NCBI RefSeq assembly: GCF_000935125.1
Contig: NZ_JRKI01000025.1
Coordinates: 1 to 64,000 of the forward strand
Direction: 5' to 3'
DNA length: 64,000 nucleotides
Origin: Streptomyces natalensis ATCC 27448
GTDB lineage: Bacteria; Actinomycetota; Actinomycetes; Streptomycetales; Streptomycetaceae
Part shown: one piece after another, positions 50,932 to 60,003 of the stretch
Position numbering within the stretch: position 1 is the stretch's first letter
How the letters are laid out: each line of letters begins with the position of its first letter
Position numbers and translations under genes: made by a program
The notes under the pieces: generated by a model
What the model saw: the letters and a program-made list of their open reading frames with translations, nothing else
The model's database searches: none
Told to the model about the DNA's origin: nothing

Positions 50932-50996
50932 CTTCGCTGTCCCGGTACGATCGCCGCACGCATCACCGGCTCGCACCCTCCCCAGAAGTGGACCCC

Positions 50997-51830
50997 ATGA
51001 GCGCGATCACAATCGGCCAAGCCCTCGTCCTCGGTGTAGTCGAGGGGGTGACGGAATTCCTCCCTGTCTCCTCCACCGGTCACCTCAAGATCACCGAGGG
51101 CCTGATGGGGATCTCCGTCGACGACAAGGCCGTCGTCGGCTTCTCGGCCGTGATCCAGGTCGGCGCCATCGCCGCGGCGCTCGTCTACTTCGGCAAGGAC
51201 ATCGTGCGCATCGTGGGCGCCTGGTTCCGCGGTCTGCGCAACCGTGAGGAGCGCTACCACCACGACTACAAGTTCGCCTGGTGGGTGATCTACGCCACCA
51301 TCCCGATCGTCGTCGTCGGCCTGGCCGCCAAGCCGCTGATCGAGGGCCCGCTCGCCTCCCTGTGGGTGGTGGCCGGATCACTGATCGTCGGCAGTGGCGT
51401 GATGTGGGCGGCGGACCAGATGGGCCGCCACAAGCGAGGCGAGGACGACACCTCCCTCAAGGACGCCATGTGGGTCGGCTGCTCACAGATCCTCGCGCTG
51501 CTCTTCCCGGGCTTCTCCCGCTCCGGCGCGACGATGTCCACCGCCCTCATCCTCGACCTCGAACGCGTCGCGGCCACCCGGCTGTCCTTCTTCCTCGGCA
51601 TCCCTGCGCTCACCGGTGCGGGCATCTACGAACTGAAGGACGCCATCGGCTCGGGCGCCGCGATCGCCCCGCTCGCCGTCGGCACGGTCGTCTCCTTCGT
51701 CGTCGCCTACGCCTCGATCGCCTGGCTGCTGAAGTTCGTGGCCAAGCACTCCTTCAACTCCTTCGTGGTCTACCGGATCATCGTCGGCGGCCTGCTGTTC
51801 GGGCTGCTGGGCATGGGCATCATCAGCTGA
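50997..51830 (+). CDS. uppP: Undecaprenyl-diphosphatase
   Basis: 277 residues, integral membrane protein with about seven to eight helices. It recycles the cell-wall lipid carrier by removing a phosphate from undecaprenyl diphosphate and gives bacitracin tolerance. Catalytic motifs: GVVEGVTEFLPVSSTGH near the N-terminus and FPGFSRSGATMS. Start ATG at 50997 (MSAITIGQ). Monocistronic, with operator-like repeat upstream and strong terminator downstream. Confidence 0.93.
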   Translation: MSAITIGQALVLGVVEGVTEFLPVSSTGHLKITEGLMGISVDDKAVVGFSAVIQVGAIAAALVYFGKDIVRIVGAWFRGLRNREERYHHDYKFAWWVIYATIPIVVVGLAAKPLIEGPLASLWVVAGSLIVGSGVMWAADQMGRHKRGEDDTSLKDAMWVGCSQILALLFPGFSRSGATMSTALILDLERVAATRLSFFLGIPALTGAGIYELKDAIGSGAAIAPLAVGTVVSFVVAYASIAWLLKFVAKHSFNSFVVYRIIVGGLLFGLLGMGIIS

Positions 51831-51854
51831 CCGGCTGCCGACCGGATCACGGCC

Positions 51855-51894
51855 GGGACCGGGCGCGCCTTCGGGCGGCCCGGTCCCGCTTTTA
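51855..51894 (+). terminator. TTCG-loop terminator after uppP
   Basis: Arms GGGACCGGGC and GCCCGGTCCC, extended by CGCC/GGCG around a TTCG tetraloop, followed by GCTTTT. Located 25 bp after the uppP stop; probably also serves the convergent P450 gene. Confidence 0.9.
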
Positions 51895-51933
51895 TGCGGC
51901 ACCGCCATGGACAAGCGAGCCGACCGGAGGCAA

Positions 51934-53271
51934 CTACAGCCGCAGCGGCAGTGCCATCAGGCGCCAGTTGCCGGGAAGTTGGGCGCGTTCGAGGTCGTCG
52001 GGCCGGACGGCCAGGGAGACGTCGGGGTAGTGCGCGAGCAGTCTGCCCAGGGCGACCTCGGTTTCCTGGCGGGCGAGGGTGGCACCCAGGCAGTAGTGCA
52101 TGCCGTGGCCGAAGCCGACGTGGTTCTCGGCGTGGCCGGCCGGATGGCGGGTGAGGTCCAGGCGTTCGGGGGCGTCGTAGTGACGTGGGTCGAAGTTGGC
52201 CGCCACCAGGGTGAGGAGAACGGAGTCGCCCTTGCGGACGGGGGTCCCGGCGAGGTCGAGGTCCTCGGAGGCGTAGCGCAGCTGGGTCATCTGGACCGGT
52301 CCGCACCAGCGCATCAGTTCATGGACGGCGCGCGGGAGCAGGGCCGGGTCCGACTTCAGCAGGGCCAGCTGGTCGGGGTGGGTGAGCAGGGCGGCCGTGC
52401 CGTTGGCTATGAGGTGGGCGGTGGTTTCGTGACCGGCCAGGACCAGGGTGAGGACCATGGTCACCATCTCGACGTCGCTGAGCCGGCCGCCGTCGTCGTC
52501 ATGCGCCCGTATCAGCTCGCTGAGCAGGTCATCGGTCAGCGACGCGCGGCGCGTCCGGATCAGTTCGTGGATGTGCGCGACCATCGCCGGGAGCGATCTG
52601 GCCAGACCGCCCGGTTCCAGCGAGACGAGGTCGGCGCCCCAGGCGCGCCACTGCGGGCGGTCCGCCTCCGGGATGCCGACCAGTTCGCAGATGACGGTGA
52701 TGGGGAGGGGATAGGCGAAGTGCTCGATGAGGTCGACGGCGCCGTTCTCGGCGTGCTCGGGCAGCCGGGCCAGCAGGTCGTCGGCGATCCGCTCCACCCG
52801 CGGGCGCAGATCGGTGATCTTGCGTGCGGTGAAGGCGCGGGACACCAGACGGCGCAGCCGGGTGTGGTCGGGGGCGTCGTTGTTGAGGATCGACCCGAGC
52901 AGATAGGGGCGGAACTCGTCGGGCAGCCCCATGGTCTCCATCAGCCGGCCCAGCGGTCCGTCGTCCGCACCGCCCTGGGACGCGGCCGGATTGTTCACGA
53001 AGCGCTGATCGCGTAAGACCTCGCGGACGTCGTCGAAGCGCGTCACGATCCACACGGGCGAATCGTCCATGAAGCGGCCGCGGACGACACGGCCCTGTTC
53101 GCGCAGGGCACCGTAGCCCTTGACGGGGTCGGCGAGCAGGGCCGGTTCCATCACATTCGGCTCGCCGGGGTGCTTTCCCACGTGCACGGCGAGGGGGTTG
53201 GCGGGTGGGGCGGGGGACGCCCCCGTGTCGGGGGAGTCGGGTGTGGGGGATGTGGTGGGTGATACGGACAT
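51934..53271 (-). CDS. Cytochrome P450
   Basis: 445 residues with a 35-residue Ser/Pro-rich N-terminal extension. Heme loop VGFGHGMHYCLGATLAR with the thiolate cysteine, I-helix LVLAGHETTAHLIA, K-helix ExxR as HELMR. Soluble bacterial class I P450 needing a ferredoxin, none of which is adjacent. Start ATG at 53271. 29 bp downstream of the TetR gene in the same direction, so probably repressed by it. Substrate unknown. Confidence 0.93.
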   Translation of the reverse strand: MSVSPTTSPTPDSPDTGASPAPPANPLAVHVGKHPGEPNVMEPALLADPVKGYGALREQGRVVRGRFMDDSPVWIVTRFDDVREVLRDQRFVNNPAASQGGADDGPLGRLMETMGLPDEFRPYLLGSILNNDAPDHTRLRRLVSRAFTARKITDLRPRVERIADDLLARLPEHAENGAVDLIEHFAYPLPITVICELVGIPEADRPQWRAWGADLVSLEPGGLARSLPAMVAHIHELIRTRRASLTDDLLSELIRAHDDDGGRLSDVEMVTMVLTLVLAGHETTAHLIANGTAALLTHPDQLALLKSDPALLPRAVHELMRWCGPVQMTQLRYASEDLDLAGTPVRKGDSVLLTLVAANFDPRHYDAPERLDLTRHPAGHAENHVGFGHGMHYCLGATLARQETEVALGRLLAHYPDVSLAVRPDDLERAQLPGNWRLMALPLRL

Positions 53272-53300
53272 GGTGGCGTCCTCCGGGTCGGGAGTCGGTG

Positions 53301-54032
53301 TCAGTCCCGCAGCTGCCGTCGCATTTCCGCCGAGCTGAGCTCTTCCAACTGCTCGTAGAGCGCGATGATCTCGGGGGCGACGGCGGCCACAGCGGGCGCG
53401 CGGTGGGCGTCCGCGGTGGCGGGGTCGTGGTGTTCCGTGGCGTCCGGGGTCTCCAGTACGCCGCGGAGCGTATGGGCGAGGATGCCGGTGCGGACCGCCG
53501 GCGGGAGCGGCGGACCGGCCTGGAGCGTTTCGGTCATGAAGAAACCGGCGGTCACCGCCATCATGGCGTAGTGCTGGTGGGCGACCTCGACGTCGTCGCG
53601 CATCAGGCCGTGCCCGCGCAGCACGCCGAGATGGCGGCGCAGGATGCGGTCGCCGTGCGCCATCAGCTCCGCGAGCTCCTGTTTGGCGGTGTCGTTGAGG
53701 CGGCCGAGGACGTCGGAGTCGTCGCTGTACAGGGCGCGCAGCACCGGGTCGTCCAGATAGTCGAGATAGAGCCCGCACATCATCCGGCTCGGCAGGACCT
53801 CCAGCGGGTCGGCACGCATCCGCTCCAGCTGACGGTGCAGACTGCGCGCTTTGGCGCGGAGCACCACGGCCAGGAGGAGGGCGTCCTTGGTCTTCCAGTG
53901 GAGGTAGACCGTGCCCTTGCCGACCCCGGCCCGGCGGGCGATCTCGTCGATGGTCACCCGTCGGTAGCCCCAGGCGAGCAGCAGCTCACCAGCGGCCTCC
54001 AGGATGCGTTCACCACGCTGTTTCTGCGCCAC
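53301..54032 (-). CDS. TetR family transcriptional regulator
   Basis: 243 residues. HTH: RGERILEAAGELLLAWGYRRVTIDEIARRAGVGKGTVYLHWKTKDALLLAVV. The C-terminal domain is larger than average and ends in an acidic-basic tail. The perfect operator at 54066-54090 lies 34 bp upstream. Probably represses itself and the downstream P450, and perhaps the divergent P450. Confidence 0.9.
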   Translation of the reverse strand: MAQKQRGERILEAAGELLLAWGYRRVTIDEIARRAGVGKGTVYLHWKTKDALLLAVVLRAKARSLHRQLERMRADPLEVLPSRMMCGLYLDYLDDPVLRALYSDDSDVLGRLNDTAKQELAELMAHGDRILRRHLGVLRGHGLMRDDVEVAHQHYAMMAVTAGFFMTETLQAGPPLPPAVRTGILAHTLRGVLETPDATEHHDPATADAHRAPAVAAVAPEIIALYEQLEELSSAEMRRQLRD

Positions 54033-54425
54033 GACCTGCTTCTCTTCCCCTTCGGCTGCGGCTTCATGACCAGATTTCAGATCTGGTCATACGGTCAAAA
54101 CTAGGGGAGCGGGACGCCCGCCGTCAGGGGGATTTCCGGCCACTCGCTCACGGTGGACGCGCCCCGCATTCGCTCCCGCGCGCCGGGCGAATGCGCCCTT
54201 CGACGAGGAGATGCTCGGCAGTCAACTGACCTGCTGTGCAACGCAGTTGAATGAGAAGCGGCGTGGTGAGAGCCCCTGGACCGGCCCCTCCCGCTGCCCT
54301 AGCGTCGGACGGCGCCGCACGGACCCCCGGGTGCCGGAAGCCACCCCCGTGTACCTGGACGACCGCACCGTTCGCAAGGAACCGCCGCCCGACCCGGGCT
54401 CGTTCACGGAAGCCGAGGACGCCTC
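54033..54425. other. Divergent region between TetR and the second P450
   Basis: 393 bp. It holds the TetR operator (54066-54090) and, before the P450, an open frame ending in the P450 start (54331 or 54211 to 54429) that could encode a short leader peptide; see findings. Nothing else recognised. Confidence 0.5.
54066..54090. promoter_or_regulatory. Perfect TetR operator
   Basis: ATGACCAGAT (54066-54075) and ATCTGGTCAT (54081-54090) are exact inverted repeats with the 5-nt spacer TTCAG. TTGACC, a good -35 for the minus strand, lies just upstream at 54093-54098, so binding would block the TetR-P450 promoter. Confidence 0.75.
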
Positions 54426-55655
54426 GTGACCACGATTCCGCAGCCGCCCGACATCCTCTCCCCGGAATTCGAAGCCGACCCCTACTCCGCGTACCGCATC
54501 CTGCGGGAGCACTACCCGCTGCTCCACGACCCGGCCACCGGAAGCTATCTGATCTCCCGCTACGAGGACGTCCAACGGGCCTTCCGGGAGCCGGTGTTCA
54601 CCACTGACCACTACGAGTGGCAGATCGAGCCGGTGCACGGTGGCCGGACCCTGCTCCGGATGAGCGGCCACGAGCACGCCGTGCGCCGCGCCCTGGTGGC
54701 GCCCGCCTTCCGGGGGCGGGATCTGCGCGAGAAGTTCCTGCCGGTGATCGAGCGCAACGCGCGTGACCTGATAGACGACTTCCGCGATGCCACGGAGGCC
54801 GACCTCGTGGCCGCCTTCGCCACCCGCTTCCCGATCCGTGTCATCGTGGACATGCTCGGCCTGGACCGCGCCGACCACGACCGCTTCCACGCCTGGTACA
54901 AGACGGTCGTCGACTTCTTCGGCAACCTCGCACAGGACCCGGAGATCACCGCCGCCGGACTGCGGGTCAGCGGGGAGCTGTCCGCGTATCTCCACCCGAT
55001 CATCCGGGCGCGGCGCGCCGCACCCGGGGACGATCTGCTGTCCACCCTGTGCACCGCCGAGGTCGACGGCACCCGGATGAACGACCAGGACATCACCGCC
55101 TTCGTCAGCCTGCTGCTCTCGGCCGGCGGCGAGACGACGGACAAGGTCCTCGCCGGCATCTTCCGCAATCTGCTCGCCCACCCCGACCAGCTCGCCGCCG
55201 TACGGGCCGACCGCGGCCTCGTCGTCGCCGCCTTCGTCGAGACCCTGCGCTACACCCCGCCGGTCCAGATGATCATCCGGCAGCCCGCCGAGGACGTCAC
55301 CCTCAGCGGCGGCACGGTTCCGGCCGGCGCCACCCTCATCTGCATGATCGGGGCCGCCAACCGTGACGAGCGGCGCTACGACCGCCCCGACACCTTCGAC
55401 CTCTTCCGTACGGAGGTATCGGCGGCCCATGCTTTCAGCGCCGCCGCCGACCATGTGGCCTTCGGGCTCGGACGGCACTTCTGTGTGGGCGCGCTGCTGG
55501 CCAGGGCCGAGGTGGAGGTCGGCGTGAACCAGCTGCTGGACGCCTTCCCCGGTATCGTCTTCGCGGACGGTACGGCTCCCGCCGAGGCAGGGGTGTTCCT
55601 CCGGGGGCCCAAGCGACTGGCGGTACGGCTGACGCCTCGTGGTGACCGTGGGTAG
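54426..55655 (+). CDS. Cytochrome P450
   Basis: 409 residues. Heme loop VAFGLGRHFCVGALLAR, I-helix LLSAGGETTDKVLAG, K-helix VETLR. Typical soluble Streptomyces P450, starting MTTIPQPPDILSPEFEADPYSAYRILREHYP. GTG at 54426 shares GTGA with the stop of a short upstream frame. Substrate unknown; not obviously linked to the nitrosation cluster. Confidence 0.93.
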   Translation: MTTIPQPPDILSPEFEADPYSAYRILREHYPLLHDPATGSYLISRYEDVQRAFREPVFTTDHYEWQIEPVHGGRTLLRMSGHEHAVRRALVAPAFRGRDLREKFLPVIERNARDLIDDFRDATEADLVAAFATRFPIRVIVDMLGLDRADHDRFHAWYKTVVDFFGNLAQDPEITAAGLRVSGELSAYLHPIIRARRAAPGDDLLSTLCTAEVDGTRMNDQDITAFVSLLLSAGGETTDKVLAGIFRNLLAHPDQLAAVRADRGLVVAAFVETLRYTPPVQMIIRQPAEDVTLSGGTVPAGATLICMIGAANRDERRYDRPDTFDLFRTEVSAAHAFSAAADHVAFGLGRHFCVGALLARAEVEVGVNQLLDAFPGIVFADGTAPAEAGVFLRGPKRLAVRLTPRGDRG

Positions 55656-55818
55656 CGGTATTCAGCGCTACCCAGCGGCGGGCGGGGCGGCCCCGCGCGG
55701 ACCGCCACGTTCCGGATCACCCCGCCGATACGCTGCGCCCCCGCCCGTCCGGTGTCAGACTTGAGGCACCGCATCGGCTGCCGGCGGCCGGTGCCCCCTG
55801 CCACCTAGGGGGAGAGTC

Positions 55819-56112
55819 ATGACCTGGGCATCTTGGACCACCATCGGGATCTACGCACGGCCCGGTGTGGTGCGCACCGAAGAGGTCGGTGTGATCGATG
55901 GCGACCTCAGCGTGCACACGACCTGGACGGAGGGCCAGGCTCATGTGGCAGTGCAGTACACCGGTGCCACGGACTGGTTCACCATGGCCGGCAGCCCCGT
56001 CCCCTGCGGCTCGGAAGAGGAGAGCCGCAACTTCCACCAGGCGGTCGTCGAGGCGATGCGGGACGCCGAGGAGGCCCGGCCGTCCATGAAGGAGCTGTTC
56101 CGGCAGGAGTGA
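55819..56112 (+). CDS. Small conserved hypothetical protein
   Basis: 97 residues, start ATG at 55819 with GGGGGAGAG upstream. Soluble; beta-rich centre (VGVIDGDLSVHTTWTEGQAHVAVQYTGATDWFTM) then an amphipathic helix (ESRNFHQAVVEAMRDAEEARPSMKELF). I do not recognise the family. Confidence 0.65.
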   Translation: MTWASWTTIGIYARPGVVRTEEVGVIDGDLSVHTTWTEGQAHVAVQYTGATDWFTMAGSPVPCGSEEESRNFHQAVVEAMRDAEEARPSMKELFRQE

Positions 56113-56173
56113 GCGCCTCTGACCGCCGGTCCCCCGCCTTCCCCCGCCTTCTCCTGACGCCCTTTCGTCCGAG

Positions 56174-56212
56174 CGCCGGGCGGCCACGGTGCCCCGTCGC
56201 GGCCGCCCGGCG
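56174..56212. terminator. Bidirectional hairpin
   Basis: Perfect 12-bp arms CGCCGGGCGGCC (56174-56185) and GGCCGCCCGGCG (56201-56212), 15-nt loop, between the small hypothetical gene and the convergent glycine-rich gene. Confidence 0.8.
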
Positions 56213-56225
56213 GGCTTGTGTCGGA

Positions 56226-56819
56226 CTACCGTTCCAGGCCGCTGTAGCCCCCGGTGTTGCCGCTGCCGAGGGCGCCGTCGCTGCCGAGGGCGCCGTCGCT
56301 CCCGAGGCCGCTGACGCCCGCACCGCCGCCGCCCCCGCCCCCGCCCTCGCTCCCGAGGCCGCTGTAGCCCGCACCGCCGCCGCCCCCGCCGTCGCCGCCG
56401 CCGTAGCCCCCACCACCGCCGCCGTAACCCCCGCCCCCGCCGCTGCCGCCGCAGCCCCCGCCGCCATTGCCGTGGCCGTCACCGCCCCCGCCGCAGTCGC
56501 CTCTCCCGCCCCCGCCGCCTCCGTTGCCGCGGCCGTCGCCCCTGCCTCCGCCGCCGCCATTGCCACGGCCGTCGCCACGGCCGTGCCCGTCCCCGTTGTC
56601 ATTGTCCGAACAGCCTTCGCTGTAGGTCACCTTGCCGTTGAGGGACTCTTTGTAGATGCGGCAGTCGTGGCGGACACTGTGGTCGATGGCGGCCTGGTGG
56701 CCCGCGTGGGGGCGGTGGCCCTGCTGGTCGTGGTCGCTGTCGGCGAGGGCCGCGGTGGCGCCGCCGAGGACGGTGGAGGCGGCCAGCGCGCAGGTGGCAA
56801 GTGTCGTGCGGATACGCAT
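56226..56819 (-). CDS. Secreted glycine-rich protein
   Basis: 197 residues. Sec signal peptide MRIRTTLATCALAASTVLGGATAALA, a short conserved-looking domain with two cysteines (HDCRIYKESLNGKVTYSEGCSDN), then about 120 residues of glycine with scattered aspartate, arginine, tyrosine and serine, including GLGSEG and GSDGAL repeats. The ATG at 56819 is followed by the signal. Probably a cell-surface or matrix protein; the repeat tail may vary between strains. Confidence 0.75.
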   Translation of the reverse strand: MRIRTTLATCALAASTVLGGATAALADSDHDQQGHRPHAGHQAAIDHSVRHDCRIYKESLNGKVTYSEGCSDNDNGDGHGRGDGRGNGGGGGRGDGRGNGGGGGGRGDCGGGGDGHGNGGGGCGGSGGGGGYGGGGGGYGGGDGGGGGGAGYSGLGSEGGGGGGGGAGVSGLGSDGALGSDGALGSGNTGGYSGLER

Positions 56820-56986
56820 ATGTACTCCTCTAGAGGGTCGTATTGTCATACCGGCCCTTCCAGGGATCACCTCGCCGACCCGGCCCCAAACGCGATCTCG
56901 GCCGATCGTGTGAGGACGTCGGAGCCGCCCGGCCGGGTGACGCCGGCGGCTGTCCGCACGGCTGTACCGACGGCTGTCCGGAGCGC

Positions 56987-58303
56987 CTATTCCACCTGCG
57001 GGGCGAGATGCCGGGTGAACCAGTCCTGCGCCAGATCGGCGACCGCGTCCAGCGCCCCCGGCTCCTCGAAGAGATGGGTGGCATGGGGGACGACCTCGAG
57101 CTGGTTCTCGCAGCGCAGTTCCTCCATGGCCTGCCGGTTGAGATCGAGGACCAGGGCGTCGGCACCGCCGACTATCAGCAGCGTGGGCGCCCGTACCTCG
57201 ACGAGATGCGGCCCGGCGAGGTCGGGGCGGCCGCCGCGGGAGACCACCGCGCCGACGTCGACATCGGCGGCCGCGGCGGCGCGCAGTGCGGCCGCGGCCC
57301 CGGTGCTCGCGCCGAAGTAGCCGATCGGGAGGGCCACTCGGCCGTGCAGCCAGCGGGTGGCGTCGGCCAGCCGCCCGGCCAGGGTCTCGATGTCGAAGAC
57401 ATTCGCCCGATCGGCTTCCTCGGGCGGGGTGAGCAGGTCGAAGAGGAGGGTGCCCAGACCGGCCCGGTTCAGCACCCCGGCCACCATCCGGTTACGGGGG
57501 CTGTGCCGGCTGCTGCCCGAGCCGTGGGCGAACATCACCACCGCCTCGGCGCCTTCCGGGAGGGTGAGGTCCCCGGTCAGCCGTACGCCGTCCGCATCCA
57601 CCTCCACCGGCTCGGTGATACCGGAGCCGTGGACCGGAGCCGGCCGGTCGGACACCGGGCGGGCCGCCGCCTCGGTCAGCAGCGCGATGACCTCCTCGTC
57701 GGGGGTCTGGGAGAAGTCCTGGTACCACTCGCCGACCGCGGAGAACGACGCCGGGGTGGACAGGCACACCACCTCGTCGGCCTGGGTGCGCAGCCAGGCG
57801 GCCGCATCCGGCGGCGCCACCGGCACGGCCAGCACCACCCGGGCCGCGCCCTGCGCCCGTACGACCTCGCAGGCGGCCGCCGCCGTGGACCCGGTGGCGA
57901 TCCCGTCGTCCACCAGGACGGCGGTGCGGCCCTTGAGGGACAGCCGCTGCCGGCCGGCGCGGAAACGGCGCGCCTGGCGTACCAGCTCGGTCTCCTCGGC
58001 GCGTTCGACGGCCTGGAGGTCCGCCTGCCGGATCCGGCCGCGACGGACGATATCGTCGCTGATCACCCGTACCCCGCCCTCGCCGATGGCGCCGAAGCCC
58101 AGCTCACGGTGGTACGGGACGCCGAGCTTGCGGACCACGATCACATCGAGGGGGGCGCCGAGGGCCAGGGCCACCTGGTAGGCGACCGGGACGCCGCCGC
58201 GGGGCAGGCCGAGCACGAGAGGATCTTCCCCGGCGAGATGGCGGAGCGCTTCGGCAAGGCGGTGCCCCGCATCCGTGCGATCGGTGAACAGCACAGTGGG
58301 CAC
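56987..58303 (-). CDS. Phosphoribosyltransferase-alpha/beta hydrolase fusion
   Basis: 438 residues. Residues 1-215 are a PRTase (VLGLPRGGVPVAYQVA, PRPP loop AVLVDDGIATGSTAAAA). Residues 225-438 are a dienelactone-hydrolase-type fold with nucleophile GYFGASTGAAAALRA and late histidine VVPHATHLFEEPG. The same fusion is known in actinobacteria (Rv0571c type). Substrates unknown. GTG start at 58303. Confidence 0.88.
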   Translation of the reverse strand: MPTVLFTDRTDAGHRLAEALRHLAGEDPLVLGLPRGGVPVAYQVALALGAPLDVIVVRKLGVPYHRELGFGAIGEGGVRVISDDIVRRGRIRQADLQAVERAEETELVRQARRFRAGRQRLSLKGRTAVLVDDGIATGSTAAAACEVVRAQGAARVVLAVPVAPPDAAAWLRTQADEVVCLSTPASFSAVGEWYQDFSQTPDEEVIALLTEAAARPVSDRPAPVHGSGITEPVEVDADGVRLTGDLTLPEGAEAVVMFAHGSGSSRHSPRNRMVAGVLNRAGLGTLLFDLLTPPEEADRANVFDIETLAGRLADATRWLHGRVALPIGYFGASTGAAAALRAAAAADVDVGAVVSRGGRPDLAGPHLVEVRAPTLLIVGGADALVLDLNRQAMEELRCENQLEVVPHATHLFEEPGALDAVADLAQDWFTRHLAPQVE

Positions 58304-58497
58304 CCCCTACCCAGGGGAGACAGAAGCCACGTCCACACCTCTTTCGAAACAACACCGTCCGAGCGGGTTTCGCAAGTCGGGCGCACGCACCGTTTCCACC
58401 CGTCGACCGCCCGTAGCACCCGGTCCGCGACGACGGCAGTCGCCGGTCCGGGGCCAAGGAGGTGCGGCGGGTACGGAGGCGAGGGAAGGTGACGCGT

Positions 58498-59388
58498 ATG
58501 GAACGCAAGGGCCCGGGGCGCGTCCGGGGCGCCCTGATCGATATCGACGGGGTGCTCACCGTCTCCTGGAAGCCGCTGCCCGGCGCCGCGGCGGCCATGG
58601 CGCGGCTGCGCGTCGCCGGACTGCCGCTGGCGCTGGTCACCAACACCACCTCGCGCACCCGCGCCGCCATCGCCGCACGGCTGACCGAGGCCGGCTTCGG
58701 GATCGACGCAGACGACATCCTGACCGCACCCGCCGTCACCGCCGGATATCTGCGCGAGCACCACCCCGGTGCGCGCTGTCTGCTGCTCAACTCCGGTGAG
58801 GTGCGCGACGATCTGGCGGGCGTGACCTTCGTCGAGGACGGTGGGAACGAGAGGGGCGCGGACGGGAAGGGCGCGGACGGGACCGTGGACGTGGTCGTCT
58901 TCGGCGGGGCGGGCCCCGAATTCGGCTATGCGGCGCTCAATACCGCCTTCCGTCATCTCCAGGGCGGGGCGCGGCTGGTGGCCATGCACCGCAATCTGTA
59001 CTGGCGTACGGCGCAGGGGCTCGACCTCGACACCGGGGCTTTTCTCCTGGGCCTGGAACGGGCCGCCCGCACCGAGGCGGAGGTCACCGGCAAACCGGCC
59101 GGGACGTTCTTCGCCACCGCCCTGGCACACCTCGGCGTGGCGCCGGAGGAGGCGCTGATGGTGGGCGACGACATCGAGTCGGACGTACTGGCGGCCCAGC
59201 GCTGCGGGATCACCGGGGTGCTCGTCAGGACCGGCAAATATCTGCCCGAGACACATCGGGCGGCCGAGGGGACCCCCGACCACGTCATCGGCTCCTTCGC
59301 CGATCTGCCTGATCTGCTGGGGCTCCCCGTTGTTCCCGGTACGACGGCGGACGATACGTCCCCGGACGGGCCGCCCCACCCTCGCTGA
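58498..59388 (+). CDS. HAD-superfamily phosphatase (NagD/LHPP-like)
   Basis: 296 residues. HAD motif I IDIDGVLTVSWKPLPGA, motif II LVTNTTSRTRAAIAARL, motif IV VGDDIESDVLAAQRCG. The TIGR01458/LHPP-like class IIA HAD group hydrolyses small phosphates. Start ATG at 58498 with GGAAGG upstream. Its 3-prime end overlaps the convergent gene by 104 bp. Confidence 0.88.
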   Translation: MERKGPGRVRGALIDIDGVLTVSWKPLPGAAAAMARLRVAGLPLALVTNTTSRTRAAIAARLTEAGFGIDADDILTAPAVTAGYLREHHPGARCLLLNSGEVRDDLAGVTFVEDGGNERGADGKGADGTVDVVVFGGAGPEFGYAALNTAFRHLQGGARLVAMHRNLYWRTAQGLDLDTGAFLLGLERAARTEAEVTGKPAGTFFATALAHLGVAPEEALMVGDDIESDVLAAQRCGITGVLVRTGKYLPETHRAAEGTPDHVIGSFADLPDLLGLPVVPGTTADDTSPDGPPHPR

Positions 59389-60001
59389 CCAGCGTCTCGA
59401 TGGCCGATACCGACCACCGGCCCGCCGCCCCCGGGCACCCGGCCAGATACTCGGCCGCCCGCCGTGCGCTCCAGCCGTGTGCGGCGACGATGCCCGTCGC
59501 GATGTGGTGGAGATAGGCGGCGGAGGGGGCGTTCAGCGGGATGTCGGAGCTGCTCCAGGGGGCCGTGAAGGTCAGTACGGGCCGGCCGTCCACGTCACCG
59601 GTGTGCACCAGGGTCTCGTAGCGGCCGGGGCCCAGCCGCGCCCGTCCCCGCCGGAGCACCTCCGTCAGGTCGAGGTCCTCGCCGGGGGCGCGGTACATCT
59701 CCTGGGCCGCGATATCGGAGAACTGACCAAGTGTCAGGAGATGTGCACAGGCGGGAAGTTGGGCGTCCACATCCGGGTCGTAGAAGGCCCGGCCGCCGGT
59801 CCACGCCGGGGATTCGGTGGCGAAGTAGAGCAGTCCCGGCAGGATGACCGGCTGGGAGTGCGCGGGTGGACGGGGGTCCCGGCAGCCGGGATGGCTGCGC
59901 AGTCCGCCCTCCGGCCGACCGCCCGCCAGATAGGCGGTGAGCCGGTCGAGATGCATGTTGGAGCCGTAGGCCGCGTACCAGACGCGGGTGTGCGCCGCCA
60001 C
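59285..60001 (-). CDS. Gamma-glutamylcyclotransferase-like protein
   Basis: 238 residues from GTG at 60001. Begins VWYAAYGSNMHLDRLTAYL, the YGSN signature of the GGCT-like fold that binds gamma-glutamyl groups; the rest (LPGLLYFATESPAWTGGRAFYDPD, GQFSDIAAQEMYRAPGEDLDL, GPGRYETLV) is an actinobacterial subfamily sometimes misannotated as histone deacetylase. Start lies 2 nt after the monooxygenase-like gene stop, so the two are coupled. Function unproven. Confidence 0.7.
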   Translation of the reverse strand: MAAHTRVWYAAYGSNMHLDRLTAYLAGGRPEGGLRSHPGCRDPRPPAHSQPVILPGLLYFATESPAWTGGRAFYDPDVDAQLPACAHLLTLGQFSDIAAQEMYRAPGEDLDLTEVLRRGRARLGPGRYETLVHTGDVDGRPVLTFTAPWSSSDIPLNAPSAAYLHHIATGIVAAHGWSARRAAEYLAGCPGAAGRWSVSAIETLVSEGGAARPGTYRPPSYREQRGAPADQADRRRSR

Positions 60002-60003
60002 GG

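Noticed and set aside
59285..60001. Histone deacetylase annotation for the YGSN protein
   Set aside because: No deacetylase metal-binding histidine/aspartate pattern; the YGSN opening fits a gamma-glutamylcyclotransferase-like fold.
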